64,000 bases of DNA, from positions 4,152,930-4,216,929 of the forward strand of contig JACEVL010001161.1 of the NCBI GenBank assembly GCA_020284085.1, written 5' to 3'. Shown in pieces: positions 53,361 to 64,000 of the stretch (the stretch's first letter is position 1; every line of letters begins with the position of its first letter). Made by a program: the position numbers and the translations under genes. The notes beneath the pieces were generated by a model that had not been told where the DNA came from, made no database searches, and saw only the letters and a program-made list of their open reading frames with translations. The stretch is from Aporrectodea caliginosa. Taxonomy: Eukaryota > Annelida > Clitellata > Crassiclitellata > Lumbricidae.

Positions 53361-54370
53361 GTAGCCTACATGAATCACTTGAAGCAGTTTCGAAACTTTT
53401 TCAAGCAAGGCATATATCCGCCAGCCTTGTCTCATTCAAAGGAAAACTGCATGCTCTGCAGTGTATACGATGAACGAACTATAAAGTCCGATGAACTCAA
53501 ATCAGTGTGCAGAAGCGATGAACCTGTATATCTCCAGAGCAGCATAGCGTATAGTACTCATGACAGTACGCCTATACCACGTGGCTATTTCTTGACTTAA
53601 TTTATTATTATTTTATTGATATTTTTAAAAGAATCGACTGAGTTCCTAGAAAAATCGTGACGCTGTATCTGCAATTAGAAGTCATAAGAAACTTAGACTA
53701 ATCGTTTCCCCGTGCCAGGCCTGGATTTAGGCATGTGCACTATGTGGCAGTGCACAGGGGCCTCCACCACATAGGGGCCTCCACCACAAATGCAAGATTT
53801 TTTTTACTTGTGCACTGTTTCATAATTGATCATGAAATATTTCAGTCGTGCACAGCGCACAGACACAATTTAAATAATATCTAAAACTTACTGGGCCCGT
53901 GCGCTCATGTGCGTTATGTGCACATAACGCCTCTGTTTTACCTTTGCGAAACATCCTATTTTTTGTTTCCGTAAATCAGTCTGTTGCTCATTTGCTTATG
54001 AATTACGGGCTTCAAATGTTGGCTAAAGATGTATGCGCAATATGCTTGTTGTAGGTCTGTATACATGCGTGTATGCAAAGTAGATACTTCGTAGTTTTGT
54101 GTAGATCTGGTATAGATCTAAGTTTTCCCACCCTGTATGCCTACAAGCGCGAGGTATACAATGGTTTTTGTGTGGCACTAGGCAGCATTCATGCATGTTT
54201 GTATACACAGAAGTAGTTTACAACTGTATAGTTCGTTCTTTTGGTGATACTCGACGGGACACCAACGACGAACGTTTTGCCAAGTCATATATTATCCTTT
54301 TGGTTGAAACGTCACCCGAATGAGCAATAACAAAGGCGCCAACGAAGCCATTGTTGATGCGCATGACACA
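53361..54370. other. Spacer with a possible partial hAT end
   Basis: CAGGCCTGGATTTAGGC at ~53717 with GGGGCCTCCACCACATA repeats resembles a hAT left end, but no matching right end is found. Confidence 0.35.
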
Positions 54371-54374
54371 CCAC

Positions 54375-54620
54375 CATGGACCGACCCCACGAGTGGGCCG
54401 CCCTGCCTGCCTCCCTGCCTCCCTGCCTGACTGCCTTCTCCCCTCGGCGGGCGGACGGACGACGCCCCCACGACGACGCCTCTGGTCCCCGCTCGGCGGC
54501 GGCCGTCAAGCGCCCAGCGCGACGCATGCACGCTGCCTGCGGCCATGTCAGTTCCTGTTTATGCAAGCGTGGCCGGCGATATTCGTCTCGCACGGTCTGG
54601 GTGCTCACTACCCTCCACGG
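54375..54620. other. GC- and CpG-rich patch
   Basis: ~245 bp unusually rich in GC and CG for this window (CGGCGGGCGGACGGACGACG and similar), with overlapping open frames on both strands. It could be a promoter, an exon or a repeat; no product is recognised. Confidence 0.4.
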
Positions 54621-56073
54621 ACTGCGAGAAATGCCACGAACGCAAACCCAGTCCGGACGTCAGATAACATCTACGAGGATTCGCCAGGTTACTGCATGAG
54701 TATATAGTGTGGCATTAACCATGTACCATCAAGAAGGTTTGGTTATACGTGTGTGCGAGGGATCTATACGTGTTTCTACAAATTGCTTCACGTCAAGCAG
54801 TCTCGACCAAAACATAATTGCCTGCCTTGTCTCAAGGTTCGCTTTAAAGGCTAGACTACTTTAACTCCCTCTTACATGGGCTTTCGAAATGCGAGACTAA
54901 ATCGAGCGCCATAGCCAATCGACCACCGTTTCCCACAGTGCATTGAATGCAACACGGTAGCTTTATAGTAAGTGACGATTGGCAAATTACAGTCGAAATC
55001 CTATACTTCGATATTGGTATCTCTATGTGCACAAAGGAACCTGCCTACAACTGCATGGCAAAGTCGTTCAATGAAGTCAGATTCTCACTCAGTTCAGTGA
55101 AACCGATGTTTCAGTATCCATGTCAGATTCATACAAACAAATGGATAATAATGCAACGTTGCCCAATCCATCCATCCGTCTGTGTGTTTGCGTGTGTCTG
55201 TCCATTCATCTGTCTGTCCATCCATCTATCCATCTGAAGTTAAAGGAGTTGCAGTATAATTAAGTCTAAGACAACTGAAACGCACCGATCGTGTGCGTCA
55301 CTTCGAGTCCATCTGTTCGTCCAGAGCAGTCCACTGAGCGAGCCATCGTTGCTCTTATCTGTCCCGCGTTTGTCTCGGTACAGCGACTGCCAATCAAAAC
55401 CGGTGATGCATAGCGACAACCTACCATCAGTAACGCTCCGGGTTTTGGCAGGTGCTCTACGGGCAACGGACCCCCTATAGCCAGGGTGACGACTACGAGT
55501 ATAAACACTGGAGACCGAGCACAGCATTGGACAAACCACTTGCACTGGTCCTCTGTATACGTCATGTTCCATTCCTGTGGCGCTTTTGTGCATCGACATC
55601 TAAAAACACGACTGTTTATTTTGGCGTAAAGTTTAGCAAAATTTATTTATCAATAATTTTTAAAAAGTGACTTACTATCTGGCATGCAGAGAGAAATATG
55701 TTCAGCAAAACTATAAGGTGAAGTTCACAGAATATAGCATAAAAGATGAGAGTGGAACAGTGAAATTAAACAGATTTGGCGACAAAGCTTCCTGCACTTT
55801 CAAATAGCGTTTCTCTGTTTGATTCAGATCAATCGTATTAATTAACCCATAATTGCTAATTACGTCATTGATATACACATACATCTAAGAGGAATTGCTG
55901 CTGCGCACGGCACACGGTCGGAGAAGAGACAGATGGAAAATCCATCGGACGCAGGCAACAGATGAACGCAGAAATATTTAAAATGTCTTAAATAATATAA
56001 TTTTAATCTCTACAGATTAAAACAAATCTATATACTATAGGCTACTTAGGATTTAAAATTATATATATATCAT

Positions 56074-56105
<32 letters not shown>

Positions 56106-57660
56106 GTCAAGTGATATATAGGCCTACAACGCTCACCTGTGTATATTCCTCAGCTATATGAACTATGCCATTATAGTTAATCATGGCTGAGACTATACGC
56201 TGGTTTGGTTATACGTGTATGCGAGGGCTTCCGAATGGAGAATATTTACTCTTAGTTGAGCATCTTCATCTGCATAAGCAAATTATGGTTCTTATCGCGC
56301 CATAACATCACTGCATGGCTGAGAGCGAGCAACTTAGAGAGATCTTTAGAAGGCGGTATACATATATGTCTAGATAGATACATACTTGTGGAAGTAGATG
56401 AACAACTAGATAGATATGCATGTTTATATAAGCTACAAAGATAGTGCCTACTTTAAAAGCTGTCAACTTCTGAAGAATGTCAATATATGAGATATATGTG
56501 ATCGGACCTTTCGGGTCGCAAGTCGGCATGCATGCGTAGAACAGCATATATCTTCTGGCTTCTGTTCAGAAGGCGAAAAGTGTTCACACTCCAAGAACAA
56601 TTGAAATTCTATCTATTATAATTATGTAAGTCTTATGCTACATAATATACTTGCATGCGCCGACACGTGACATTGCAAAGCACTATATATAAGAAGCTCC
56701 ACATCACTTAAGGGCGATTCTATAAATTGTAATTAGGGGCCTACATTACTCAATCATAGAGGAGCATGTGTATATTATCATACACCATAATATAGGCCTA
56801 TACAAGAAAGATGGCCAATGACAGAAGTCAATAATTGATCGAATCACGCAAAGTCTGTTTAAGAAATATATGGACGGAAAAATTCTGAAAGAAAGACATT
56901 CAGCCATGCATTCACGGAGTGCACTCGTGCATGAGAAGAAAGAAGCAGAACTTTTGAGAATGACTCTTAGCGCAAAAGAACTTAACATTCATCCGAACTT
57001 TTGGATCGATAAATCACAAGTCAATCCTGCACGCCACATGTACAGTTTTTCGCAGTTGTTTATTTCTGCTCATTTAGGTGAACACAATTAGCATATACTC
57101 AATTATACTCATGACTAAATTTCCCATGTTTCACTGCTGAACATAGTCTACATGCATAGGTATATCTGCACAATGTGCAAATCTCGAGAGGCATTCTTTT
57201 CTCTCTCTTTCTTTCTTCAGGCCTATAATATATAACTGGGAGTGGACGAAGGTCTTGAACACAGAACCAGCGCATCGCAGGACTCACTGTTTAATCGTAA
57301 TCGTAAACTCTAAGCTTCTAAAGCGCCACTCGAGCAGGGCACCAACTTATTCACGAGCGTTTATACTTCTCCGTTTATATATATACTGTATACATACACG
57401 TTGCAATGGTATCGAATTGTAAGTCTACTGCATGTTTGGTAACAGAGACAGATGTGTGGGTGAAAAACTCATCCAAGGTCGTTTCACGGAGTCTGCTCTC
57501 TATAGGTTTGAACCTGTGATCGTCGATTACAGGCCAAACGCGTTACCGACTGCAGACAACCGTGTGAAACTGACTGATCGAGGAAGATATATAGTTGTGT
57601 CTCATTCCACGATACTTTCTTGTGCCTATATATAGGACACTGAACAAGTCCTTTAACAGC
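54621..57660. other. Spacer
   Basis: (CATC)n near 55170-55235 and (TA)n near 56060-56105. The word GGTTTGGTTATACGTGT followed by TGCGAGGG occurs twice (~54738 and ~56200). No gene is supported. Confidence 0.4.
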
Positions 57661-57924
57661 GCCGTCGACGCAGAGGCGCGTTTACAGAAAACGGGGCCCT
57701 ATAGGCGCAAACATTTTTTGGGCCCTTCTGAACTTCGAACAGTCTGAAACTCTGCATGGTGGCGTTTAGCCTATCATGTGCAAAAACCTACAAAGTTGAA
57801 CTTGAAGCCGTTTTGTCACGCACGACGTTTAAGGTGCCAACAATGAATTTTTCTCGTCCCTAATAGTCTATAACCTCATTCTTGGCAGTTTTTTTCCCAA
57901 AAATCAAGGTAGCCTGCTTTTCTT

Positions 57925-58153
57925 CGGGGCCCGATAGCGCATTGGATAACATCTGGCACAGAGACCGAGAGGTACCGAGTTCGAGCCCCCGTTGGGCGGA
58001 TATGTTTGTAGGCTGCTATTAGCGCCGTTGTATTACTGGCTGTCTGTTCTGTTAGTAGTTAAGATTTAAATTGCATAACATATAAATATACAGCGCAGTG
58101 CGTTTGTCAGGCGCTTATTAAAGAAAAGATATTATTATTATTATTATTCTACA
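57925..58153 (+). mobile_element. tRNA-derived SINE
   Basis: The head has GATAGCGCATTGG (A box) and CGAGTTCGAGCCCC (B box) about 40 bp apart, a tRNA-like pol III promoter. The body ends in an (ATT)n tail at 58131-58148. TTTTCTT occurs at 57918-57924 and 58154-58160 as a probable target duplication. Confidence 0.75.
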
Positions 58154-58617
58154 TTTTCTTAGGCTGTTCGTCTTCATATGCAATGTAAAAATCGCTTTCA
58201 ATACCAAGGTTAAGTCTGTCTCTGTCTCTATTTTGGGGACATTTTCTCTGACGTTGTGAGCAAAATTGTTAAAGATTTCAAGAATTAAATAATTCGACAT
58301 AGTCTTTGATCCTGCAGACATTTGCTAGTGGCATTTACTCTTTTCAGCATTTATTTTTCGTATAAGTTGCGTTGTTGTCAACTTATTTTGATAAAGGAAA
58401 ATTGATTGATTGATTGATTTAAGCGAATTCCATACTATTGCCATTAGAGCTATCTTATTTCGTTTTGCAGCGCCAGAATATTAGCAACGTTTAGTTGCGT
58501 CAGATTGTAATCAATATTTAATACTATTAAAATTTCAATTAGGCTACTTTTACTTACTGGTCATCAATACTAATAAAAGTTTTGAACACTATAAAATGAC
58601 GGATAATCAGACTAAAG

Positions 58618-58961
58618 CAGTGGTCCCCAATCTTTTCTATGCCCGGCACCCTGGAAATTGTTTCACCAATGTTTGCACCTCTACAAAAGTATTGCCACAT
58701 CTGAGGACGCATAGGCCTACACGAAATTGTTACTACTGAATCTTTTGCTTACACGCCATAGGCTAGCCTTAAGGCCTATAATGTTACATGGAAATAAACT
58801 TCTAATCTCACGGTGTTACCCATGCTTATTCTATGATAGCTAAAAAATTTATAATGTATTATCAATGCATTCTTATAATTCAAACTTTCGTTTTTGTCGC
58901 ACCCTCTGTAATGACATGTCGCACCCCTCGGGGTGCGTGCACCCAAGTTTCGAAACCTCTG
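58618..58961. mobile_element. hAT-like insertion nested in the larger hAT
   Basis: The left end CAGTGGTCCCCAA and the complement of the right end CAGAGGTTTCGAA match at 9 of 13 positions. Near the right end is CGCACCCCTCGGGGTGCG, a strong palindrome. Flanks GACTAAAG and GACTCGTA match only partly. Confidence 0.5.
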
Positions 58962-59744
58962 GACTCGTAGGCCTAAACTGCAGCAGACGCCCGTTGCCAG
59001 CTGCTTGTTGCTAACAAGTTTCATGTTATTTTACACAAAAATGAGTTATTAGCCCAATTGCTGCCCAAAATTTGAACAAAGCAATATTATAAATTAGAAA
59101 CAAATAGGCCTATTCTTTTACAATTACAATAATAATAAGAGTATATTATTCTTTTATGAGAATGCCAAACTGTAAAGAATGTTAAAAAACCAAAATAATT
59201 CTAAATTTTAAATTGTTATTTTTTATTATTGAAAAAATATTTTAATTCGTTTGGGGGCCCCTCCAAGATTTGGGGGCCCTAGGCGCGCGCCTAGTGCGCC
59301 TACTGGTAAACGCGCCTCTGCGTCGACGGATGCGTGCTATAAACTTTTGGCGCTATATAAATGTCCTAAGTATATAAATAGGAAAACTTTATGTCATTAC
59401 CTATTTATCCAGGGTTCATTTATATACGCTGAAGTCAAGTCCGTGTCTTACAAATCGGTGGAATGAGTATAGAGGTTGCTTGTGCTATATAAAGCAAATC
59501 CAGATTAGATCTAAGTTAAGAGACAAGCCTTGCTGTAATGGCCATAATTATATGGCCCCATTACCGTCAATAGACCCGTATGAACTGTTATAATATGACT
59601 GGGGTCTATGAACGAACTTAATGTGACTAATGTCATCTGCAGGCTAATAATCATATCAGAAGTTCAGACCATTATATCAAGACGATATGATCAAGAAGAT
59701 GACAGACGCTATATGACATTCATATATACGGTATACAGACTTTG

Positions 59745-62700
59745 CAGGGGCGTCCATCCCCCTTACGCCTATGAAGCATTCCCCCCTCTTTTTATCAGAA
59801 TGCCCCCACGACGACAGCCCCAGACGACTGGTCGACTGTCGACAAAAGAGAAAATCTTTATTATCGAAATTTGAAGTATAATTTTAAGGCTGAAATCTTT
59901 AACGTTTAAGTCATTAATCAAGCAACATTATGCATTACACAGACAGAGGCGTACGGTCAGAACGGCCAGACAGTATTATAACATAAGTACTAAAATTACA
60001 ATAGGTGCTTATTCAAAGCAGCAGAGTGCGTAGCCAAGCGATAAACAATTTCGTCCAGTTTTAGCGATAGAGAAGCATCTCGTTCACAGGCTAATACTGT
60101 CAGAGGTGCAAACCAGTCATCAACCATGGTTGATCTCAGTCGATTTTTCACAATGGTCTTCGCTGTTTTGATAATTTTCGTTTAGGACTTTAGGTATTAT
60201 ATTTAAAAGTAAACGAATGACTGTATTGTGAACATGAAGGACTAGGATACTTATATATAACGTCGAGTAACATGAAGACTGGAGACTGGAGTTATGTAGG
60301 CTTATGGAGTTATGGTGTGTACAGGCCACATGGCTTGCAGAGGGACACTGAATTGCGACAGAGACATTGCGACAGCCGACAGAGACAGAGAGACAGGCAG
60401 ACAGACAGAGAGTGAGTGAGAACAAGGCAGATATTATTTCCGGCATATTTCTTAGCGCTCGAGATGAGTTATCTACTGTTTGGGGAATGCAGTGGTTGTA
60501 AACGTGAAAGAGAGAATCATGCCTAGCACAGGCTGGGTCTATTGGCGCGCACCCAAGTTAACGTATCTTTTTTATACAACTGAGTGTTTGCATCAATAGT
60601 GTGAGTCACATAATCCGACACATCATAATCCGGTGACCTATATGTCTGTGGACCTGTGCAGGGCCGATGAGAGGGGGGGTCAGGTGGGGTTGCTGCCCCG
60701 GGGCCCGGTTCTATGGCAGGGGCCCCTGGCAGGGGCCCGGAAATGTCTAAAACTTGTTTCAAACTGAAGAAACCTGTGGGTTTTGGCCTAATGCAGTCTA
60801 ATTGCTTCAAGTTAATAGCTACATGTAGATAATGAAGTAAATGAGGTACTAGGTCTATTGAATTAGGCCTACTTTACCTAAATTTAAGCCAATAACGAAT
60901 GTGACGGTGGAAATGGGACTGAAAAGGTTAGCATTGTTGTTAACGAAAACGATTTAATAACTGTGAAACTTAACAGTCTCAGTTGCTCAGTCAGAGAAGT
61001 GAGCAGTGACTGAGCACAGGAACAGAAGTTGGTCATCACTCATCAGAATGGTTTTGTAGCCTAGCCTACTATCTGCTGGTGCAAAGTTAACTGATGCAGA
61101 CAAATTTCGATTCAAATTTTCGACTGAATTCTATACTCCACCAGAATCGTATGCGTGTCCAAGAACTTTGCATTACGGGGTGCGTAATGCAAAGTTCTAG
61201 GCCACGTTATAGTTGAATAACTTGAATTGAAAAACACTGCTTATCATAGGCCTATTTTGAGATTTATCGGCAATTGGCCTAGAATTGACTAGCCTATTCG
61301 TTTTCTGTGAGGCATAACATTTGTACTGGATGTAAATTTCTGAATTAAAATTTGAGTTATTATCAAAATAAATAATACTTTAACTTAGCCTACAGCTGGA
61401 TGTAATTTAGGCTATCACAATAAATAATTGATATCAAATTACCAATATTTGATATTATAATAAAATTATAATTCCATATAAGTTGATAACGAATTAGAAG
61501 ATGAATTACCATCAGAAATCTTTAGCTCAATAAAGGAAAGAAAGATTGGTGAAAGTCAGGAATGCAAACGAGAGACAAACAATCCTTCAAAGCCTTGCAT
61601 TCTCAATTTCATCAAAGCGAATGATGCAGCAAATCAAGCCGACAATATCGTTGCTAGTGTGATAGTAGATGTACGTGGAGTTGATCATGGTAGGCTACTG
61701 TAACAGCTATAGAGCGAGTTGTTGACGTAGTCCATGTAGACAATTAATGCAACACAGCAATTGACGTATCCTCACCTCTTGAAATTGGATATCATAATGC
61801 GATAAATGTCATTTAAAAAATCATTTATCACATTCAAATAATCACATTTTCATATTAAATTTCTGTAAATTTCTTTATAGAGTCATATATGGACCTTTTA
61901 AACCAGAAATTTATTTTCACGTTAACTTTTACTATTATTATTCAGGGCTTTTAAAAGGAATTTGTAGAACTGCACGACCCCTTAAAAAGTCATAGTGAAT
62001 AATTCCAAATCGGATGACAATGAACATTTTAAAACTAGTTTTAACTGCACAGAAATGCTTCTACAGCTGCACAAATTCATTTAGAACAGTTACTGCCTTT
62101 TTTGTGTAGAACTGCACACTAAAAAGCCCTGTTATTATTATTATTACCCTTATTATTATTCGTTCAATGTAGTTTGATAGAGTTTTATCAGGCTTATACC
62201 AGACTTGGGCTTAATAAAAAAAATGAGGGGCCCTGATGGATGTCTGCCCCGGGGCCCGATTTGGCTCTCGACGCCCATGGACCTGTGTATGATATAATCA
62301 TGTATCATGAAGCATCCGTCATATACAGGCTATAGCTCGACTCTGCAGTCTGAACTATAAAAATTGAAAAAAGGACATTAATTTCTTTAGTTAAAAAACT
62401 TGGGCCCTTGGGACTTCGGGGCCTCTGGACTTTGTTTGTTCACCCTCTTTATATGGTTGTTGCGCCACTGCTACTCTGTCGGCGGTAACAGACTTTACAA
62501 TGTTCAAAGTTATACATATCTTGTAGTCTTCCACTTGTGGTGTGTAGTACAATGTATGCGCCATTTGTCACTACGGATAAGCATGCCGCACAACGGCTCG
62601 CAACATTTATACTTTAGTAAAACATTGTCTCTGGGCATGATTACAATGATTACTTGTCTAGTAAAATCAAATTGCAAATTCATAGCACCGCATTATAACT

Positions 62701-62979
62701 CAAGTCTCATACACAGTGTAACGTTATCGTACTACCAAAGACTATATAACGATAGGCCAAAATAATGAAATTGAAGACTAATCGTCAGCTCGGTCGGAGA
62801 ACAGCACAATGATTTTAAGTTAATATTAAATTAAACAAAGAAAAGCATTTTCGAAAATCAAAAGCACATCTATTAATTTCTGAAATTCAAAAAATGAGTA
62901 GTGAAAAAAATTCTTTCCCCCCTGAAAAGGCTACTATGAAGATCTCTGCTTCATTCCCCCCATAGGATGGACGCCCCTG
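59745..62979. mobile_element. hAT element (outer) carrying a nested hAT
   Basis: The left end CAGGGGCGTCCATCC and the right end GGATGGACGCCCCTG are exact inverted repeats of 15 bp. Flanks AGACTTTG (59737-59744) and TGACTTTG (62983-62990, after a 3 nt offset) match at 7 of 8. TTCCCCCC words occur near both ends. The own sequence is ~1.6 kb without a recognisable transposase. Confidence 0.75.
60659..62279. mobile_element. hAT element (inner)
   Basis: GACCTGTG stands at 60651-60658 and 62280-62287, an exact 8 bp duplication. The ends, CAGGGCCGATGAGAG and inverted CATGGGCGTCGAGAG, match at 10 of 15. Subterminal GCCCCGGGGCCCG occurs at both ends. 1621 bp, no transposase seen. Confidence 0.85.
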
Positions 62980-62990
62980 ATCTGACTTTG

Positions 62991-64000
62991 TATGCATTTG
63001 CTACTCTGGCTTCCTGTACGAATATGACGGATGCTTCAATTCACTATAGGTTGATACATCTTTGCATCTTTGGACATGTAGGCTTTGTGAAGAGTTGGCT
63101 TGTGTCGAAATTTAGAACACGAAATCACAGCGCATGGGAGCAGTTCGTTGCAGGCTGTGCATGGGAGAGCGAGCTCCATGCAGAAGAGACTAATTTCTAA
63201 ATGCTCAGAGGGTCATATTAAGCTTTCACACTGTTGGCTGCTGAGGAGGCTCTCGATCGCAGGCGATTTGTTAGAGCATAACTCTAACATACGTTTACTA
63301 TAAAATTTAACTTTAAAAGTGTGATTTGTGCATAAGCGACATGATCGGTTGCATTGAGCTTGAAAACGACACTTCTGTCTAATGCTTCTATCACAACTGC
63401 ATGCATGGGGTTGTTCACTTTTGAGTTTTGACTATAGGTCGTTAAGTTCAACAGCGGGAGCTCAAAATTTAATGTCACGACTTTGGAGCGATAGTCTTCT
63501 AACTCCACAGTTTGACTTTAAAAGATTAATTTTTTGCGTAGACTATCTGGCTAATTGCCATCGGTTTAAATTCTCAAGAAGCAGAATTTGTGTCCAGGGA
63601 ATGTACAAATCTTAACAAAAGTAATAAACTTTACAAGTATAAAACGAAATTAATTCTAATTGAAGTCAATGCAAACTTATCGGTTGGTAGTTCTGTTGAA
63701 AAGTCTCAAGACCTACTTGCTCTTAATGCACACATTCCATGAGATTATTGATACCTGTTTGCCTACAATTATTGCTCATCGTAAACCAACTACGGATGAA
63801 AGTCTCTTTGGTCACCGCCGCATGCAACGCTGCGAGTAATGTGTGCTTAGAGAAAGGTGTATTCATCGCTGAGGGGTCATTGGTTGCATCTGTGTGAAGT
63901 GCATATGGAAGAGCGAGTGGGAGTACGGGACACCGTCGACACACGCTGCCCGCCGGCCACCCCCCCCCCGACAAATGCGTCTTTAGGTTGAATAGCAAAA
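62991..64000. other. Spacer to the window end
   Basis: No gene or repeat is supported; a poly-C run lies at 63960-63969. Confidence 0.4.

Larger units (their letters stand above)
57671..59320. mobile_element. hAT element with nested SINE and nested hAT-like element
   Basis: CGTCGACG stands at 57663-57670 and 59321-59328, an exact 8 bp duplication. Both ends read inward start CAGAGGCGCGTTTA. Subterminal GGGCCC blocks occur at both ends. It holds a SINE at 57925-58153 and a hAT-like insertion at 58618-58961. No transposase is visible. Confidence 0.9.

Noticed and set aside
54351..54707. 118-codon ORF as a real gene
   Set aside because: Open frames exist on both strands because of high GC; no domain or splice evidence.
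57925..58000. Functional tRNA gene
   Set aside because: A and B boxes are present, but a clean acceptor stem is lacking and the body and (ATT)n tail show a SINE.

Overview
The window looks like gene-poor nuclear DNA from a marine invertebrate, most likely an echinoderm. The reasons are AT-rich spacer, abundant simple repeats, frequent copies of the palindrome TAGGCCTA, LINE/SINE-like tails of the GCGCTATATAAAT type, and transposon fragments of every major class. This assignment is an inference from texture; no conserved single-copy gene confirms it. No operons, rRNA genes, CRISPR arrays or convincing tRNA genes are present.

Layout: 540-2009 is the only convincing cellular gene, a single open reading frame of 489 codons for a low-complexity protein with three internal repeats, a PP1-type RVxF motif, a DSGxxS degron and a C-terminal CaaX box. 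From 2 to 16 kb there is spacer with a hAT-like element (3489-4253), a fold-back mariner (4956-5923), L2/CR1 LINE fragments, a transposon fragment coding for a PHD-like finger, (GACA)n repeats and a possible TATA promoter with a short first exon (13281-13513). From 16015 to 24956 lies a Ty3/gypsy-type LTR retrotransposon with gag, a decayed pol and a long intact envelope-like ORF of the baculovirus-F/errantivirus type. From 25 to 30.7 kb there is spacer with minisatellites and a hAT MITE.

From 30774 to 42565 is an 11.8 kb minus-strand LTR retrotransposon with apparently identical 506 bp LTRs and a TAAGG target duplication, inserted into a perfect 21 bp-arm palindrome. Its interior is scrambled: it keeps the start of gag and the end of RNase H, and it contains a LINE fragment, a second PHD-transposon copy, a second LTR element (34388-39282) with near-identical LTRs and an in-frame but catalytically dead Gag-Pol, and a hAT with transposase remnants. 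From 43 to 64 kb there are further hAT elements (43389-44535, 57671-59320, 59745-62979, with others nested inside), a second mariner derivative, LINE and SINE relics, and a 34 bp minisatellite. Three of these hATs (43389, 57671, 60659) have exact 8 bp target duplications at both edges.

Taken together the window is a layered transposon deposit beside one probable host gene. The items most worth following are the envelope-bearing Ty3 element, the young LTR element with non-canonical contents, the young element with a defective yet open Gag-Pol, and the unrecognised triple-repeat CaaX protein.
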